The notes under the pieces were generated by a model that made no database searches, was not told the origin of the DNA, and worked only from the letters and a program-made list of their open reading frames with translations. The translations under genes and the position numbers were made by a program. From Thelephora terrestris (lineage: Eukaryota; Basidiomycota; Agaricomycetes; Thelephorales; Thelephoraceae), in NCBI GenBank assembly GCA_015956445.1, contig WIUZ02000001.1, forward strand, positions 992,001-1,056,000: DNA of 64,000 bases, read 5' to 3'. Shown piece after piece: positions 39,850 through 51,272 of the stretch (position 1 is the first letter of the stretch; the number at the start of each line of letters is the position of its first letter).

Positions 39850-42583
39850 CTAAAGAGTGAACTCCCCATATTCGAGTAAGGCCAGCGCCTCCCTGGCCTT
39901 CTCCCTGACCCCTACATCATCCTCCACGCCCATCTGGTGACCCAGTGGACTGGGACTCCCGCTCACCATCCCCCCTCCAAAATCGCACATGCGCCTCAAC
40001 GTAGAATCAAACCCTTCATCTCGCAACATCTTCTGACACTTTGGGTTCTTCGCCAACTGGAGAACGCAGGATGCAGCCGGCCTCCTCACTTCAACATTTG
40101 ATTCGACCAGACAAGACCGAACGGAAGCCATGATGCGTCTATCGGACGTGATGCTGACTTGTCGTTGTGATGATCCGTTCGCGAGGTTGGCGAGAAGACA
40201 AGTGGCTTGGAGGAGGATTTCCTGGTTATCGGTTTCCAAAGCTGGAGCGATGAAGTTGAGAAGGGGTTCGGCGCCGAGTTCATTGAAGAGCGTATCTACG
40301 TCTTCCTCCGATTCTGCGAGGTGCCGAGCGATGTGAAACGCTTGTTCTTGCAAGCCCAGGTCCGTCTCAACCAACAGACTACAAGGGAATTAATCCCAGA
40401 CGAGCCGAGACAATGGAAGCCGCCATACCTAGAGAGGGTACTCCACCCAAGAGCGGTCATGACAGTTTGCTTAAGCGCAGAGGAGCTCTTATGCAAAAGG
40501 TTTTTGAACGCCCAAAGAGCATTGAGCCTTAACCCTCGGTCGTCGGATTTCGTAAGGTCAACCAGCCGCGCGATCAGGCCTTGTTCGAGCATAACCTATC
40601 CGAGTTAAGCTTGCCGAAAAGGATAAATCTGGAAGGCCACCCACCGGGCGTAATGGTGAAAAGTCGTTGACTAGGTTGCAAATGACGGAACTCGCAGCGA
40701 ACATGACTCTCCTATCTTCATTCTCGTTCAGGAAAACACCATATACCTTCATCCCAAGCCCGCTATCCACAAGACTCGTGCGAACCACAGCAACCAAGCG
40801 CGAGAGTGCTCGAACGCATTGACACGCGGAAAATCGTACGCCTGTGTGCGGATGGGAGAGAGATGCGCGGATGATTGTGATCAGAGAGTAGTTCTCAGCG
40901 ACCTCCCGACGAATATCGTTATTCCACAGCGATAGGGCTGCAATTGCGCTGAGAGCTGCCTATTGCAATTCCAGTGAGTTGATAACAAGGGCGCGAGTAT
41001 CATAAACAGACTTGCCTCTCTCAGGGAAGAGATATGTTCGGATTCCTCCTCTTCCCAGGTCAGCGGTTTGTCGGTCGGTGTAATGGAGTTCACGACCTGA
41101 CTCAGTTTTGTGAGACTCCCACGTTCGTACGCGAACAAGCACAAGTCTTTATCATCTGTCACGAAATAGTCTGCGAGTTTGCGTGAGCTTCCGAAGGTAG
41201 AATAACTCGATAAAAGACCCACACAATGTAAAGCAAGCTTTCTTTCTCGTCTGAGGACTTTCGGCTTCATTCCCTATCACTCGGTTCAAGATATGGAGCA
41301 CAGTGAGAGACGCGGTATGGTCACCGCTGACCGGGTAGTGGTAGTGGGGGACGCTAGACCGAACAATGAACGTTGCACTGGAAACCCTAGTCAATCATGA
41401 AGAGGTCCGAAGTCGAGAACCTCCCTACCATAAACAAGCGGCTAAGGAGACATCGGTCGTGCGTGATTTACAGAGGTTAAGCACAGTTTGAAGGGCAGCG
41501 GTTGATGAACCTGGCTTATGGTTGTCGGGAAAGACCTTCGCCAATGTCGACGCCACGGCAGAATTATCATGTGCCAGGGAGCCAAGGGCCCCGAGAGCGG
41601 CTTCTTGGACCTGCAGCACGTTAGTATTGGTCATGAGGCCTCCGCATAGAGGGATACCTTCACGTCTTTGCTCTGGAGCAGAGCGGATAGCCTCTTCGCA
41701 ACCCATCCCCCTCCCTGCTTTGCCCTCGTGTCAATCAGATTTGGTCTCTCCCACCCTCGTTTCCCCTTGGTCTCTTTTGCCCGGTCTGTTGGTGGTAGCC
41801 ACTCTGAGACTTTAGTCCTATATACTTGTGTGCAGAGAGTTGAAGTGAGCATCAAGGCGATGGATATCACAATTTGCGGTGATTTGTCCTCCAAAAGCGG
41901 GATATAAACGTCCAAAACTTCCGTCTAAAGATGTGAAAGTGAAAGATCAGTTCAAATGTGATATGATTGAAACGGTTAGAATGAAGGGCACTTTAAACAG
42001 AGTTTCTAACGCAAACTTTGCCTCATGCCGCACTTGTGATAATTCTGGTTTGAGGCCCCATTGCGATGGGCCGACGCACTCTGCAAACGCGACAGCAAGA
42101 ACGCGAAGCCCGCGGGTGAAAGCGGCCTTGAAGGCGATTGATTCCCCCGATGTAAGGTTTGAGAGTGCGTACAGAAACGCTTGGTGAGCGTTGGCTCGCA
42201 GCAATGACGCTAGACCCTCGTGTACACTGGCGGGAGTCCCTTCAACCCGAATTGATGTGATTGGTGTGAGGGAATGATTTCGGTTGACTTACCGTAGGCA
42301 AGGGAGGAGATGACATGGGCAGCCTCGATCCGAATGGTCTCCATGGATGTCCCGGGTTCGCATTCAGCATACACTCCTGGTTCGTTGAGACAACCGACGA
42401 GACTGGTGTGGGCGAACTGAGGTCATTAGCACTCCCGAACAAACATAGTTTGTGAGGATTGAACACGAACACATGGACGAAGGATTCATCTTGCGCGAGA
42501 GACGCTTTAGCCGAGGGATTCCCTATGACGGAGTTCTTCAGGGTTCGGAGGGACTTGACTGTGATTGGGGGGCCGATGGCCAT
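39850..42583 (-). CDS. GID5: Armadillo-repeat protein of the GID/CTLH E3 ligase (GID5/VID28/ARMC8 family)
   Basis: Gid5/ARMC8 is the armadillo scaffold of the GID ubiquitin ligase, which targets gluconeogenic enzymes in yeast. The start at 42583 gives MAIGPPITVKSLRTLKNSVI followed by GNPSAKASLAQDESF, which resembles the ARMC8 N-terminus. Armadillo-like helices follow in successive exons: MDVYIPLLEDKSPQIVISIA, VQEAALGALGSLAHDNSAVA, LIARLVDLTKSDDRGLRLNA with LWAFKNLLHKSSSALKQTVM. The last exon has AFHIARHLAESEEDVDTLFN, ILLQATCLLANLANGS and VREKAREALALLEYGEFTL*. The NALWAFKNLLHKS phrase is the most diagnostic. It is split by at least seven short introns, so middle exon borders are tentative. It is divergent from IML2. 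Confidence 0.75.
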
Positions 42584-42934
42584 GACCGGAGATGGTGGGC
42601 GGGGAAATTGCGGAGCAATATCCCGATCACAAGGCGGACGGCGCCACGGCAGTATTCGCCCCACCCTTGATCCGAAAGGGGTAAGGCAACGTCGCAGTGG
42701 CACTGGATAACCAACAAACTTGTGCAGTCGACTATAAATTCGGTTCTTACATATTTTGGACTACATCTTCGTCCATGCGTGTCTATAAAATCCCAGTTAT
42801 CTCACATTGCCCCAATTATGAGTGTCAAATCAGGTCTCCAAGCGGGGGATGGTTCAGACACCCCTAGGCTCCGGCTGTGGCGGGACATCGATCATACTCA
42901 GTGAACTCCTCGCCGGCTGTCCTTCACCACCACT

Positions 42935-45745
42935 ATGTCCGAGGGTTACGACAACGTCGCGGACATCCTTCAGGAGGCTAATGTCGGGTTTGATCATCTT
43001 TTCCTGGATGAGATTACAGACGCGAAGACCGTGTTCCAAAGCAACGATTCCCCATTCCACCTCCTAGGTCTCGGTGTATGTTCATTTCTAGAAGCATCGC
43101 TCGGAATGGAGGTTTGTTCTCAGAATCTGCAGTCAAGCTTCTAGCACTACTTATGTGTATATCAAGTCTACGATGATGGCTGAAGCGAACGCCGCGTTGA
43201 GCAATGCTGAGGCACACGCTAAGAGACAACTCAAGTCTGCATCCAAGGCCAACAAGGATACCCACAGATTCCCGCCTGGAACACTATGGGAACTGATTCA
43301 CGCAGATTGTATCATCCTTCTTGGCTTGACCCAGGCTTTGAGGTGAATTATTCGTGTTGGATACGGCTGCGAAACGCAAGCTCAGGGTCCTGGTTGCTAG
43401 CGAATCGTACACGGGATATCTTCAATGCCTGTAAGCCTTGTTTTATTCTGCGAACTCATCACATTCCTGAGCTATTTCCTCTACAGGTATTCAATTAATA
43501 CGTGAGATATATGCTCTCACTGTTGTCTCCTATGACTAACCGTAGCTCCAGAGCCCATTCGAAGTACTTGAAGTATGACACTCCAGCTGGCACACAATTA
43601 CGCATACTGAGTACATCTGCAGGCTTTATAAGGTCGTGTTCCCGGGAGGTTTGGATAATTACAGTACACCATCACAGTCGTCGCCCCCTTCTCGGTCTTT
43701 GACACCAACCATCATACCCAGCACATCATCAAGACCCAGTCTCTTTAGTCGCTTCCTTGGGAATGGTTCGAACTCGAACGTCCCATCGAGGACTCCGAGT
43801 CCGCCACCCCGTCCAGACGGCCCGCCAGAGGAAACTGTAATCTCGGGGACTGCATTTGGTAGGTTTATCCGGGGCCAAACACTAGAGTTCACCGAGCTAA
43901 CTACCGCCCAGGATACGGATTGTTCAATCTGGTGTTGTCGATGTTCCCGGGAAAAGTGAAGTACGTAAACTTTCGGCCCACTCACAGATGCACTGTTCAC
44001 GAAATTACCTCTCCGTAGAACCGTCGTAGGTTTCTTCGGCTATGACTATAATCGTAGAATTGCATTGCAAGCTCTGGCAGTCTCTGCCGCCAAGTCAGAT
44101 GTCCATTCCATCTTCGCAGGGTACGCTGCTTGGCTCCCACACACTGCAGACCCACGACGGAAAACTGAATCCTGGCCTGTTGCAGACTCACCTTGATGGC
44201 CTACTACGGCTTGGTACTCCTGCTTGCAGGTTATCAAGCGGATGAAACACACATTTTAGAGCAGTACAGAGCAATCGTTGAAAAGGTTGCGGGTAAGTTT
44301 CCGCTTGGTTCGTTGTGGATCCTCAATAAGGTGAGTGGGTCGTCGGATGTTTTGGGGGCTACTTTGACGTGGTCCCAGGCAAAGATCTTGCGGATGTCAT
44401 ACGACGCCGACGGTGCGATACAGGTATTACAGGATGGATTGAAATTGGAGAAGAAGAACAAGTTCAAGCAGGCCGACTCCCTGGTGATTTCTCTTTAGCC
44501 CAATCTATTCGGAATTGTGATTAATCTTTCGGCAGCTGGTATTCGAGCTTGCGTGGACGTTGTTGAGTCAGCGGAGGTACCAGGAAGCAGCTGACATGTT
44601 TATGAAGATGGGAAAACTCAACTCATGGTAAGCCACCAAGCTGAGAATAGTACGACGACTATGTTTTTCTGACGGACAATGAAGGAGCCATGCCACCTAC
44701 CACTTCATCGCTGCAGGTTAGACCCACAACCCGGTCTTCCAACCCATCTCACCGCACCACAGGATGTTATACCGAGATGGGAAATCACAAGAAAGCCCAG
44801 AAACTACTAGATGCCTGCCCTGCCTTGACAGAAAAGCGGAAACTGGGAGCGACCAAATATTTGCCAACGGAGATTTTCATTTTGAGGAAGTGTAAGTCAC
44901 CCTGTTAGGTTTTTTCAGGTACGGTCTGAGGACCATGGTGACGCGTCCATCGCAGTACAATTCTATAAGGAAAAACAACGGCGTAGGACAGGTTCAGAAG
45001 ATAATTATGCCGAAAGCATCAGGATTAGCACTGCCGAAGGTGAGTTGCGATTACCCTTCCCGTTTGTTCGCTCTAACCTCGTGAACCCCGTAGAAATTGC
45101 AATCTGTACGTTATAACTTGTACAACGATACGATACGCAGAAGAACCTAACTCCCTTTCAGTCTGGAGTACGCATTCTAGAATCTCGCAGGATGTCGCAC
45201 TGTCCCACGTTGAGGACTTGAGCCGGCTTACTCCCCCTGTCTCCATCCCTAGCCAATACATCCTCGCTTCCTCACCACTACCTTCGCCAGTAAAAGATAC
45301 TCCCAATGATTTGGACACCCCAGACGAAGAGGCCATCCGATCGCTCATCCTGGGAACCGTCCATCGCACCGTTGGAGACTTCGCAACCTCCCGCGCATTC
45401 CTTGAGGACTCTGTGAGCAAACACCCCCAGGTCAAGTGCAGTACATGGGTTGGTGGAGTTGCTTTGTTTGAGTTGGCCGTGCTGGACCTGAAGGAAGTTG
45501 AGGACGAGGAGAGAGCGGGAAAGCTTTCCTCGGAGACCGGCAAGGACGAGGTATCGCCTGCAGGTGTCAAGAGATGGGAACAGGCAATCGAGGGTGCCAC
45601 GGCAAAATTGGATCGGGCGATGAGTATCTCAGGAAAGGATGTGGATATGAGTGCGAGGTTGGACAGCAGGATTATGATGTTGAAGGACGAGATGACGTTG
45701 AAGCGGGAGATGTTGAAAAGCTTCACTGTGCCGAGGTCGGACTAA
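42935..45745 (+). CDS. IML2: IML2/TTC39-family TPR protein
   Basis: Yeast Iml2 and animal TTC39 proteins are TPR-containing proteins; Iml2 has been linked to lipid droplets and clearance of inclusion bodies. The start at 42935 gives [12 protein letters not shown]. The family N-terminus [18 protein letters not shown] splices to [20 protein letters not shown], then to [20 protein letters not shown] and [15 protein letters not shown] Ser/Pro-rich insert ([20 protein letters not shown]) precedes [20 protein letters not shown]-like pairs follow ([58 protein letters not shown]). The last exon, 45218-45745, ends [10 protein letters not shown] 15-nt exon at 43487-43501 is needed to keep the frame. 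About a dozen short introns. Confidence 0.85.
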
Positions 45746-46023
45746 GTTCCAAGGGACTTGTAGTAGTACGTGATATCATCTCGGACACTCTTCCTTCTCC
45801 CCAGTTTCCAGTTCTCCAAAGCGTTTTCTGCGTTCCTTTTTGAGTCTGGTTTGTAGCCCTCCCTTCGATTCGGTCTGAGTTTTTCTTAAAGGCACAGTGC
45901 CTTTACTTTTTACTGCACTTGTACACGCGCATACATACGCATACATCCATCGCCATGCATATATACTGCAAGTACATCCTGTCTTCGCATTGGCGCCGGC
46001 TTTTGGAACTCCGATCCCTGACT

Positions 46024-46887
46024 ATGCTTGGTATGTTCGTGACGTCCCCATCCGGAGCAGCCGTACGCCAATGACAAGGGCTCTAACTTGTACAAAATAC
46101 AGTCGTCGGCCTCACAGGTGGAATAGCAACCGGAAAGTCGACTGTTTCCTCTCTTCTCAAAGCTCGCGGATATCCAATAATCGATGCGGATGTGCTCGCA
46201 CGAGAAGCGGTCCTTCCGGGCACGTCCGCTTACGCTGCCATCGTCAAGACTTTCGGCAAGGAGATACTCCAGTCGGATGGATACCTGGATAGGAAGAAGC
46301 TCGGGGCTGCGGTGTTCAGCGACGAGGGCAAGAGGAAGTGGCTGAACGGAATCGTGCATCCTGCCGTAAGGAGAGCGATGGTTTGGGGTGTTATTAGAGC
46401 GTGGGTTAGGGGAGAGAAAGTCTGCATTGTGGATGTGCCGTTGTTGATTGAGACGGGGCTGTGGAAGTGGGTTGGAAAGGTTGTCGTCGTATATACGTGA
46501 GTGTTCCTCATCGGTATCCTCTCTGATCCTTAGCAAATTCACACGCATGCCTCGTTATTTAGGTCAGCAGAGATCCAACTTCAGCGACTGATGAAGCGAG
46601 ACGGATCCACCCGTGAGGAGGCCTCCTCAAGACTGAACTCCCAACTCCCCATTGCGGAGAAACTACCCTACGCTGACCATGTGGTGGAGAACTCCGGTAC
46701 CCTGATGGAACTCGAGGGAGAGACTCAGTTGCTCATCAACAGACTTGATCGTGATTCGGGAGGATTGACATGGCTCCTCTGTTGGCTGATACCACCCATT
46801 GGAATCTTCTTTGGGTTGAAATCTTTGACCCCGAGATGGCTTAAGAAAGAAAAAGGGAGATTTTCTGGGAAGCGGAGAGGATCTTGA
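46024..46887 (+). CDS. CAB5: Dephospho-CoA kinase with C-terminal membrane segment
   Basis: It phosphorylates dephospho-CoA, the last step of coenzyme A synthesis. Coding exon 1 is only 7 nt (ATG CTT G at 46024-46030); the intron 46031-46102 joins it to VVGLTGGIATGKSTVSSLL, giving the P-loop GGIATGKST. Then follow YPIIDADVLAREAV, the HPAVRRAM motif and VCIVDVPLLIETGLWKW, all hallmarks of CoaE. A second intron near 46500-46560 leads to SAEIQLQRLMKRDGSTREEA. The C-terminus carries a hydrophobic segment LLCWLIPPIGIFFG and a basic tail, as fungal Cab5 proteins often do, suggesting membrane attachment. The stop is TGA at 46885-46887. It converges on COA1. Confidence 0.93.
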
Positions 46888-46968
46888 AATGGGAGATATA
46901 TATTGTGATACTGACGAATGTATGCGGATTACCGATGGAAGGGAGTTGATTGAAACACCCAGGCCCTA

Positions 46969-47885
46969 CTACTGCGATGAGGTTGATGGGTTCGGTGGTT
47001 GTGTGATTGGGATGTTAACGATTTGACCATCGTCTTTGATTATTCGGAAACGGACTTTGGGATTGCAATAACATGCGAGAGTTAGACGAGTGGAGTGAGT
47101 TGACGTGATGGCAAGAGCGTACGGATTGTGAAAGGTTCGCCCTTGGCTCGTCGTATGCTGGTGAAGTATACTGTCCCAGAACCTATAAGGAGTGAGCTTA
47201 TGGGTAAACCGTGTATCAGCCCCTTCTCACCTTTGTGGCCTTTTACTCGGAACGTGAGGTCTACGTTCCCTTGTGGCATGCTTATCTACGCCCAACGTTT
47301 TAAAACACAGATAAACGAGACCTGACGGGAACGTGGACGTACAACACCGTCTACCCATGGGTCTCCATTGAGATACCAGACTGGTTCCGGTCGAATGGCA
47401 TCTCCTAACAGTTCGTTAACCTCTGGACTATCCCTGAGGTTCTGGAGTATCTGCTGCGTGACGGAGCTTGTCAACCTCTCCTGGTTATTCGCATACTTTA
47501 TGAACGCGACCCAAGCTGCGACTCCAAGCGTCCCGAGGATAACTAACGCAGGCCATCTGCGCTACCAAACCGTAAATGCAATCCCACCACGAAGATCGTT
47601 AGCTGAGGCCCAAGTGCAACGAACGAAAGCAAGAGCAGGCAAGAAAGTCACCTCGACTACGGGTAAATCTCGTTTCGGTGCGGGTCTGGCGTAGTATTGA
47701 CGGGGTTTTGAGGGTGAGGAGAAGGTTTCGGCGGGGGGTTGTTCAGTTGGGGCTGGTCGGTACGGTGGCCGAACCCAAGGAACTTCTGTCGCATAGAGCC
47801 GCGCACGGAAGCACAGCGGTTTTCGTGTCGGTGTTTGCTCCTTGAAGAGCCTCCGGGTTGTTTGAAAGCATGTAGTCCTTAACAT
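46969..47885 (-). CDS. COA1: Cytochrome c oxidase assembly factor Coa1
   Basis: Coa1 is an inner mitochondrial membrane protein that works with Shy1 and Mss51 in Cox1 assembly. The start at 47885 gives MLRTTCFQTTRRLFKEQTPT, an Arg-rich targeting peptide. After an intron near 47553-47638, a single membrane span follows (LVILGTLGVAAWVAFIKYA), then NNQERLTSSVTQQILQNLRD. The family core is AIRPEPVWYLNGDPWVDG, then INMPQGNVDLTFRVKGHKG and GTVYFTSIRRAKGEPFTI. The last exon reads RFRIIKDDGQIVNIPI to NPSTSSQ* at 46969-46971. The order matches the Coa1 (DUF1783) family. It is tail-to-tail with CAB5, 81 bp between stop codons. Confidence 0.88.
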
Positions 47886-48266
47886 GATTCCAGTCGGGTT
47901 CGGACTTACACCTCCGCAATGATGCGCCCCCGAAATGCCGATCTTCCCACGGTTGCTTCTACCAGTGACAGTCTGTGGTATTGGGCCTGTTGCCCGTTAT
48001 TGAAGAAGTAACACGACCACACAAAATTTGCTACTCCGATCTGGGCAACACGCATCTAAATCACCCGCTTCTCGTTCGAAGTGTTTCATTCCCTCTCGGA
48101 ACCAAAAGCTGAAGCAACGCGGGTGCAGACACCGCGCGGTCTGAGCGAGCCTATCTCCCGGGGTACTCTCCTGCACACAACCTAACTCCAAATTCGCAAC
48201 CGGTCCGGAGTATCGATATTGGCACGATACCGCTGCCTCCCGAGGGATCGCTCGTCCATTGATGTA

Positions 48267-48782
48267 TCAAGCGAGAATCTCTGCTGGGTCGGACGGCGGC
48301 ACCCTGTAGAGCTCCGCCCGTGGCCCTCTGTTCGTGGTTTCAATAAATACGGCCCCTCGGAGTTCCACGGAGTGATAGCCACGGTGTAAATAGGGGCGTA
48401 CATATGCCGTTGAATATAGGTAGATTGGTTCATCAGGGCGGGGGGCCACTCTAAGCTCGAGAGAAGCCCAGAAGGCTTGTATCTGCACGGCGGCGTTAAC
48501 CCGACCGGGCCTCGTTGAGACGCCTCTCTTACAGGCGGAGGCAATTCGTTTGATATAAGATCTTCGGTGATGGTGCGATATAACAATAAGGGAAAAGACC
48601 ATGCCTGAAGCAGTCGATGATAAGGTGAGAAGGAAGTCGGGCAGACTAGGCTCAGATCCGATGATGACCGCTTCGAGGGAGTTTTGCGGCCGCCTCACCA
48701 AGACGAGCTCCCGGAAGCCTAGAGAAGGCTCACCCTGAAACCAAGGGGCCACTAAGTGGGAATCTTCCATTTGGTTTGCCAC
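48267..48782 (-). pseudogene. Possible gene remnant, unrecognised
   Basis: An open frame of 171 codons starts MANQMEDSHLVAPWFQGEP. It contains a hydrophobic stretch (LLTLSSTASGMVFSLIVISH) that could be one membrane helix, then YIKRIASACKRG and IYLYSTAYVRPYL. It ends with a stop before ILA*. No homologous family comes to mind. The frame may be a fragment of a decayed lineage-specific gene or simply chance. Confidence 0.2.
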
Positions 48783-49373
48783 ACTCAGAGCCCTTGGAAA
48801 ACATTCAAATTCTTCGTAAGGGTGGTATGACAGGCTCGGTGGAACCTCCAGTGGGCGTTCCGGAAGACGGAGAGAAGTCGGTTGGACTTGTCACAATATT
48901 GAGAAGTTCGCCACATATTCTAAGTCTGTCTAAGTGGAGTGGAAATTGATTCTGCGGGGGAGAATTCAGAAGGGCTTGGAACGCTTCGTGGATGGGAAGG
49001 GTACTAACGCACGGAAGATGCTGGGGCAAGTTCCAGAGCAACTGGTATGGCGGGTTCCCATGTTCCCGGTGAGTGGGTCCACTTACTGGGTACCACCGGT
49101 CAATGTCTTTGGGCCTAGGGTTATCGACCTTGAATCAACGAGCTCGTCTCCGCGGATACATCGAGCGGCGCAGCATTTTTCCGGGGTGGCCTGTTCATTA
49201 GCCACTTCCACAAGGAGGACGGAGACCTTGCGGTACCATTTCAGAATCCCAAAACTGAAAGTCAAGTCCGGGCCAGCCAGAAGAAGCGATGAAAACCTTG
49301 AGAGAAGAATCTCTTGCGTCCCAGTACATGCAAGACCGGGTAGTCCCGCCGAAACCGGGCCTTTTAAAAAGTA

Positions 49374-49385
49374 GGGGGGGGGGGG
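49374..49385. repeat. Homopolymer run of 12 G
   Basis: Twelve consecutive G bases follow TTTTAAAAAGTA. This is the longest mononucleotide G run in the window. It is unstable in replication and sequencing, so its length may be inexact. Confidence 0.8.
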
Positions 49386-49732
49386 TCAGAGAATGCAGGC
49401 AGGTTTCAAGTGTGTGAAGTCATGGCGTGAGGGCATTGAGATATCAATCCATCGGAGGTCCTTGACACATTCGTCAGCACAAGAGCTGGTCGTCCCAGGC
49501 AGTCCCAAGCGCCAGGGAAGGTGTGGGATGGAGACTCGTGGAGTTCATCGCAAAGGGGAAATCTTAGCTTCATCGATCAATCGATCGCCATTTCACAACT
49601 CACCACTGACGCGGTCCTCGATTATCCTTATCGAACACTCGTGGCCTCTAAGCGATACATCAGAACCCAGCCTTCCCACCTACGCTCTCATAATCTGACG
49701 AGGTCTTACTGATCCTCACTAAAGAAAATCCC

Positions 49733-50652
49733 ATGGGTTGGCAAAAGACGTTCACACTTTCAAGGCGAGCAAAAGGTTGTCATCTCGTGACAGATGAAAT
49801 CGTGAGCCACATCCAAGATGGCTTGAAGGACGTCAAGGTGCGTTGCTTCGCCTTCATAAATATCAAAACCGCAACGTCCTCATTCCACCCGCGAAACTCT
49901 TCCAGGCTGGGATGTTATTCCTCTTCATGTTCAGTATCTATCTCATCCAGCGAGCAGCAAAGTGCGGATACGACTGACCTGAAACTTCAGTCAGCATACG
50001 TCCGCGGCACTGACCATCAACGAGAACTGGGATCCAGGTGAGCCTCTGCATCCTCGCTCGCCCGTCACGCGTCATCCCTCTATCACCACAACTCCGCTGA
50101 AACCTATGAATGACTACAGACGTTCGAAAAGGTACACACTGGAGCCCCCTTCTGCCTTCCGTTCCGGTACTCAAATTCTCCAATGTAGACATGGACATGG
50201 CGTTGGACAAAATCGTACCGGAAGATCTCAATTGGTTACATACCGACGAAGGTCCAGAGTGAGCACCGCTCCAAGTTTCTTATTCACAGGCTCCCTTCAA
50301 CTTTTTTTGTTCCCGACCCACGTAGTGATTCGTGAGTAAAGCGGTATCGCAAGTCAGTCTTCTTCATAACCCATGGGAATCACAGCGTCTCGCACACGAA
50401 AGCGTCTCTTCTGGGCTCAACGGTGTCTGCCCCAATCACCGACGGTCAGCTCAACCTCGGTACATGGCAAGGTCGGTATTCCTTTCCTTCCTCACCTCTC
50501 CTTCTCGCCTCCCCGAATTGACTCCTAAACCTGTCATCCACCTCTATCGTGTCGACTCGGGGCGGCTTTGCTCAACTACATCTCCAGGTATCTACTTGAC
50601 GGAATTTAGACACATGCCCCACTCTCGCCGGATCGTAGCAACGATCATGTAA
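49733..50652 (+). CDS. UPF0047/YjbQ-family protein
   Basis: The family (YjbQ/YBR-type UPF0047) is a small beta-rich trimeric protein with conserved His and Asp/Glu; thiamine-phosphate-synthase activity has been reported for bacterial members. The start at 49733 gives MGWQKTFTLSRRAKGCHLVT with DEIVSHI. Splicing yields GMLFLFIQHTSAALTINENW and DPDVRKDMDMALDKIVPEDL, then NWLHTDEGPDD, HTKASLLGSTVSAPITDG, QLNLGTWQGIYLTEFRH and RRIVATIM*. This covers the whole family length, including the QHTSAALTINEN signature. One exon is only 12 nt (50120-50131). There are about seven introns. The stop is TAA at 50650-50652. Confidence 0.93.
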
Positions 50653-51272
50653 GTGTATTCACCCACCCTTTAACGATAGACTGATCAGCCTTATCGATTT
50701 ACTCCCAAGCTCGTGAACCCTCAATGAGCTTTATCGGGCTGAGCAGCGCCTTCCATTCTTGCAACATAGAGAATTGCACCACAGGTCCCCGAGGCCGACA
50801 ACTCCCATACTCGAAGCTGGAACAACACGTTTTCTATGTATACCCGCCAAGTCCAATGTATCCGCGTGGTTACACATGTGGGAATCCATAACCCGGCATA
50901 AATACCTAAGAACACGCACGAGAAAGAAAGAAAAGCAGAAAGCAATCTGCTGCATGGTAACCCCTACGTATATATTCGTGAGTGTCCCACGGCCAAAGCC
51001 CAAGGTAAACGGCGCAGAAGCGTGATCAAGAGACTTAATAGGGGTTGAAGTGGATAGTATAGATAACCAAGGAGTTGTTTGAAAATCAGGTCCGCATAAA
51101 AATGGCACTGAGGATGAAGGAAGGAATGGAGTAAGTGCAACAATAAGAAAATTAGTTACGAGTGAGCGACAGCGGAATACAGCGATACCGATGATGGATG
51201 AGCTATGAAGAGATATAAGAGGGTTTAGATGCCGTGAATACCTCAACGATTGGAAAGCCAACACAGTGCCAC
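50653..51272. other. Intergenic, no gene seen
   Basis: This 620-bp space lies between two convergent genes. A 177-codon minus-strand frame at 50731-51264 is Leu/Ser/Cys-rich and without family match; I regard it as chance. Confidence 0.55.

Larger units (their letters stand above)
47886..49732. other. 1.8 kb with no convincing gene; weak minus-strand frames
   Basis: This includes the COA1 and UPF0047 promoters. Minus-strand frames at 48267-48782 and 48805-49041 are the most protein-like (GFRELVLVRRPQNSLEAVI; LHLDRLRICGELLNIVTS) but I could not join them by good splice sites or match a family. A 12-G run sits at 49374-49385. Confidence 0.5.

Noticed and set aside
50731-51264. 177-codon minus-strand frame
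   Set aside because: No domain and lies in a 3' convergent space; the composition looks non-coding.
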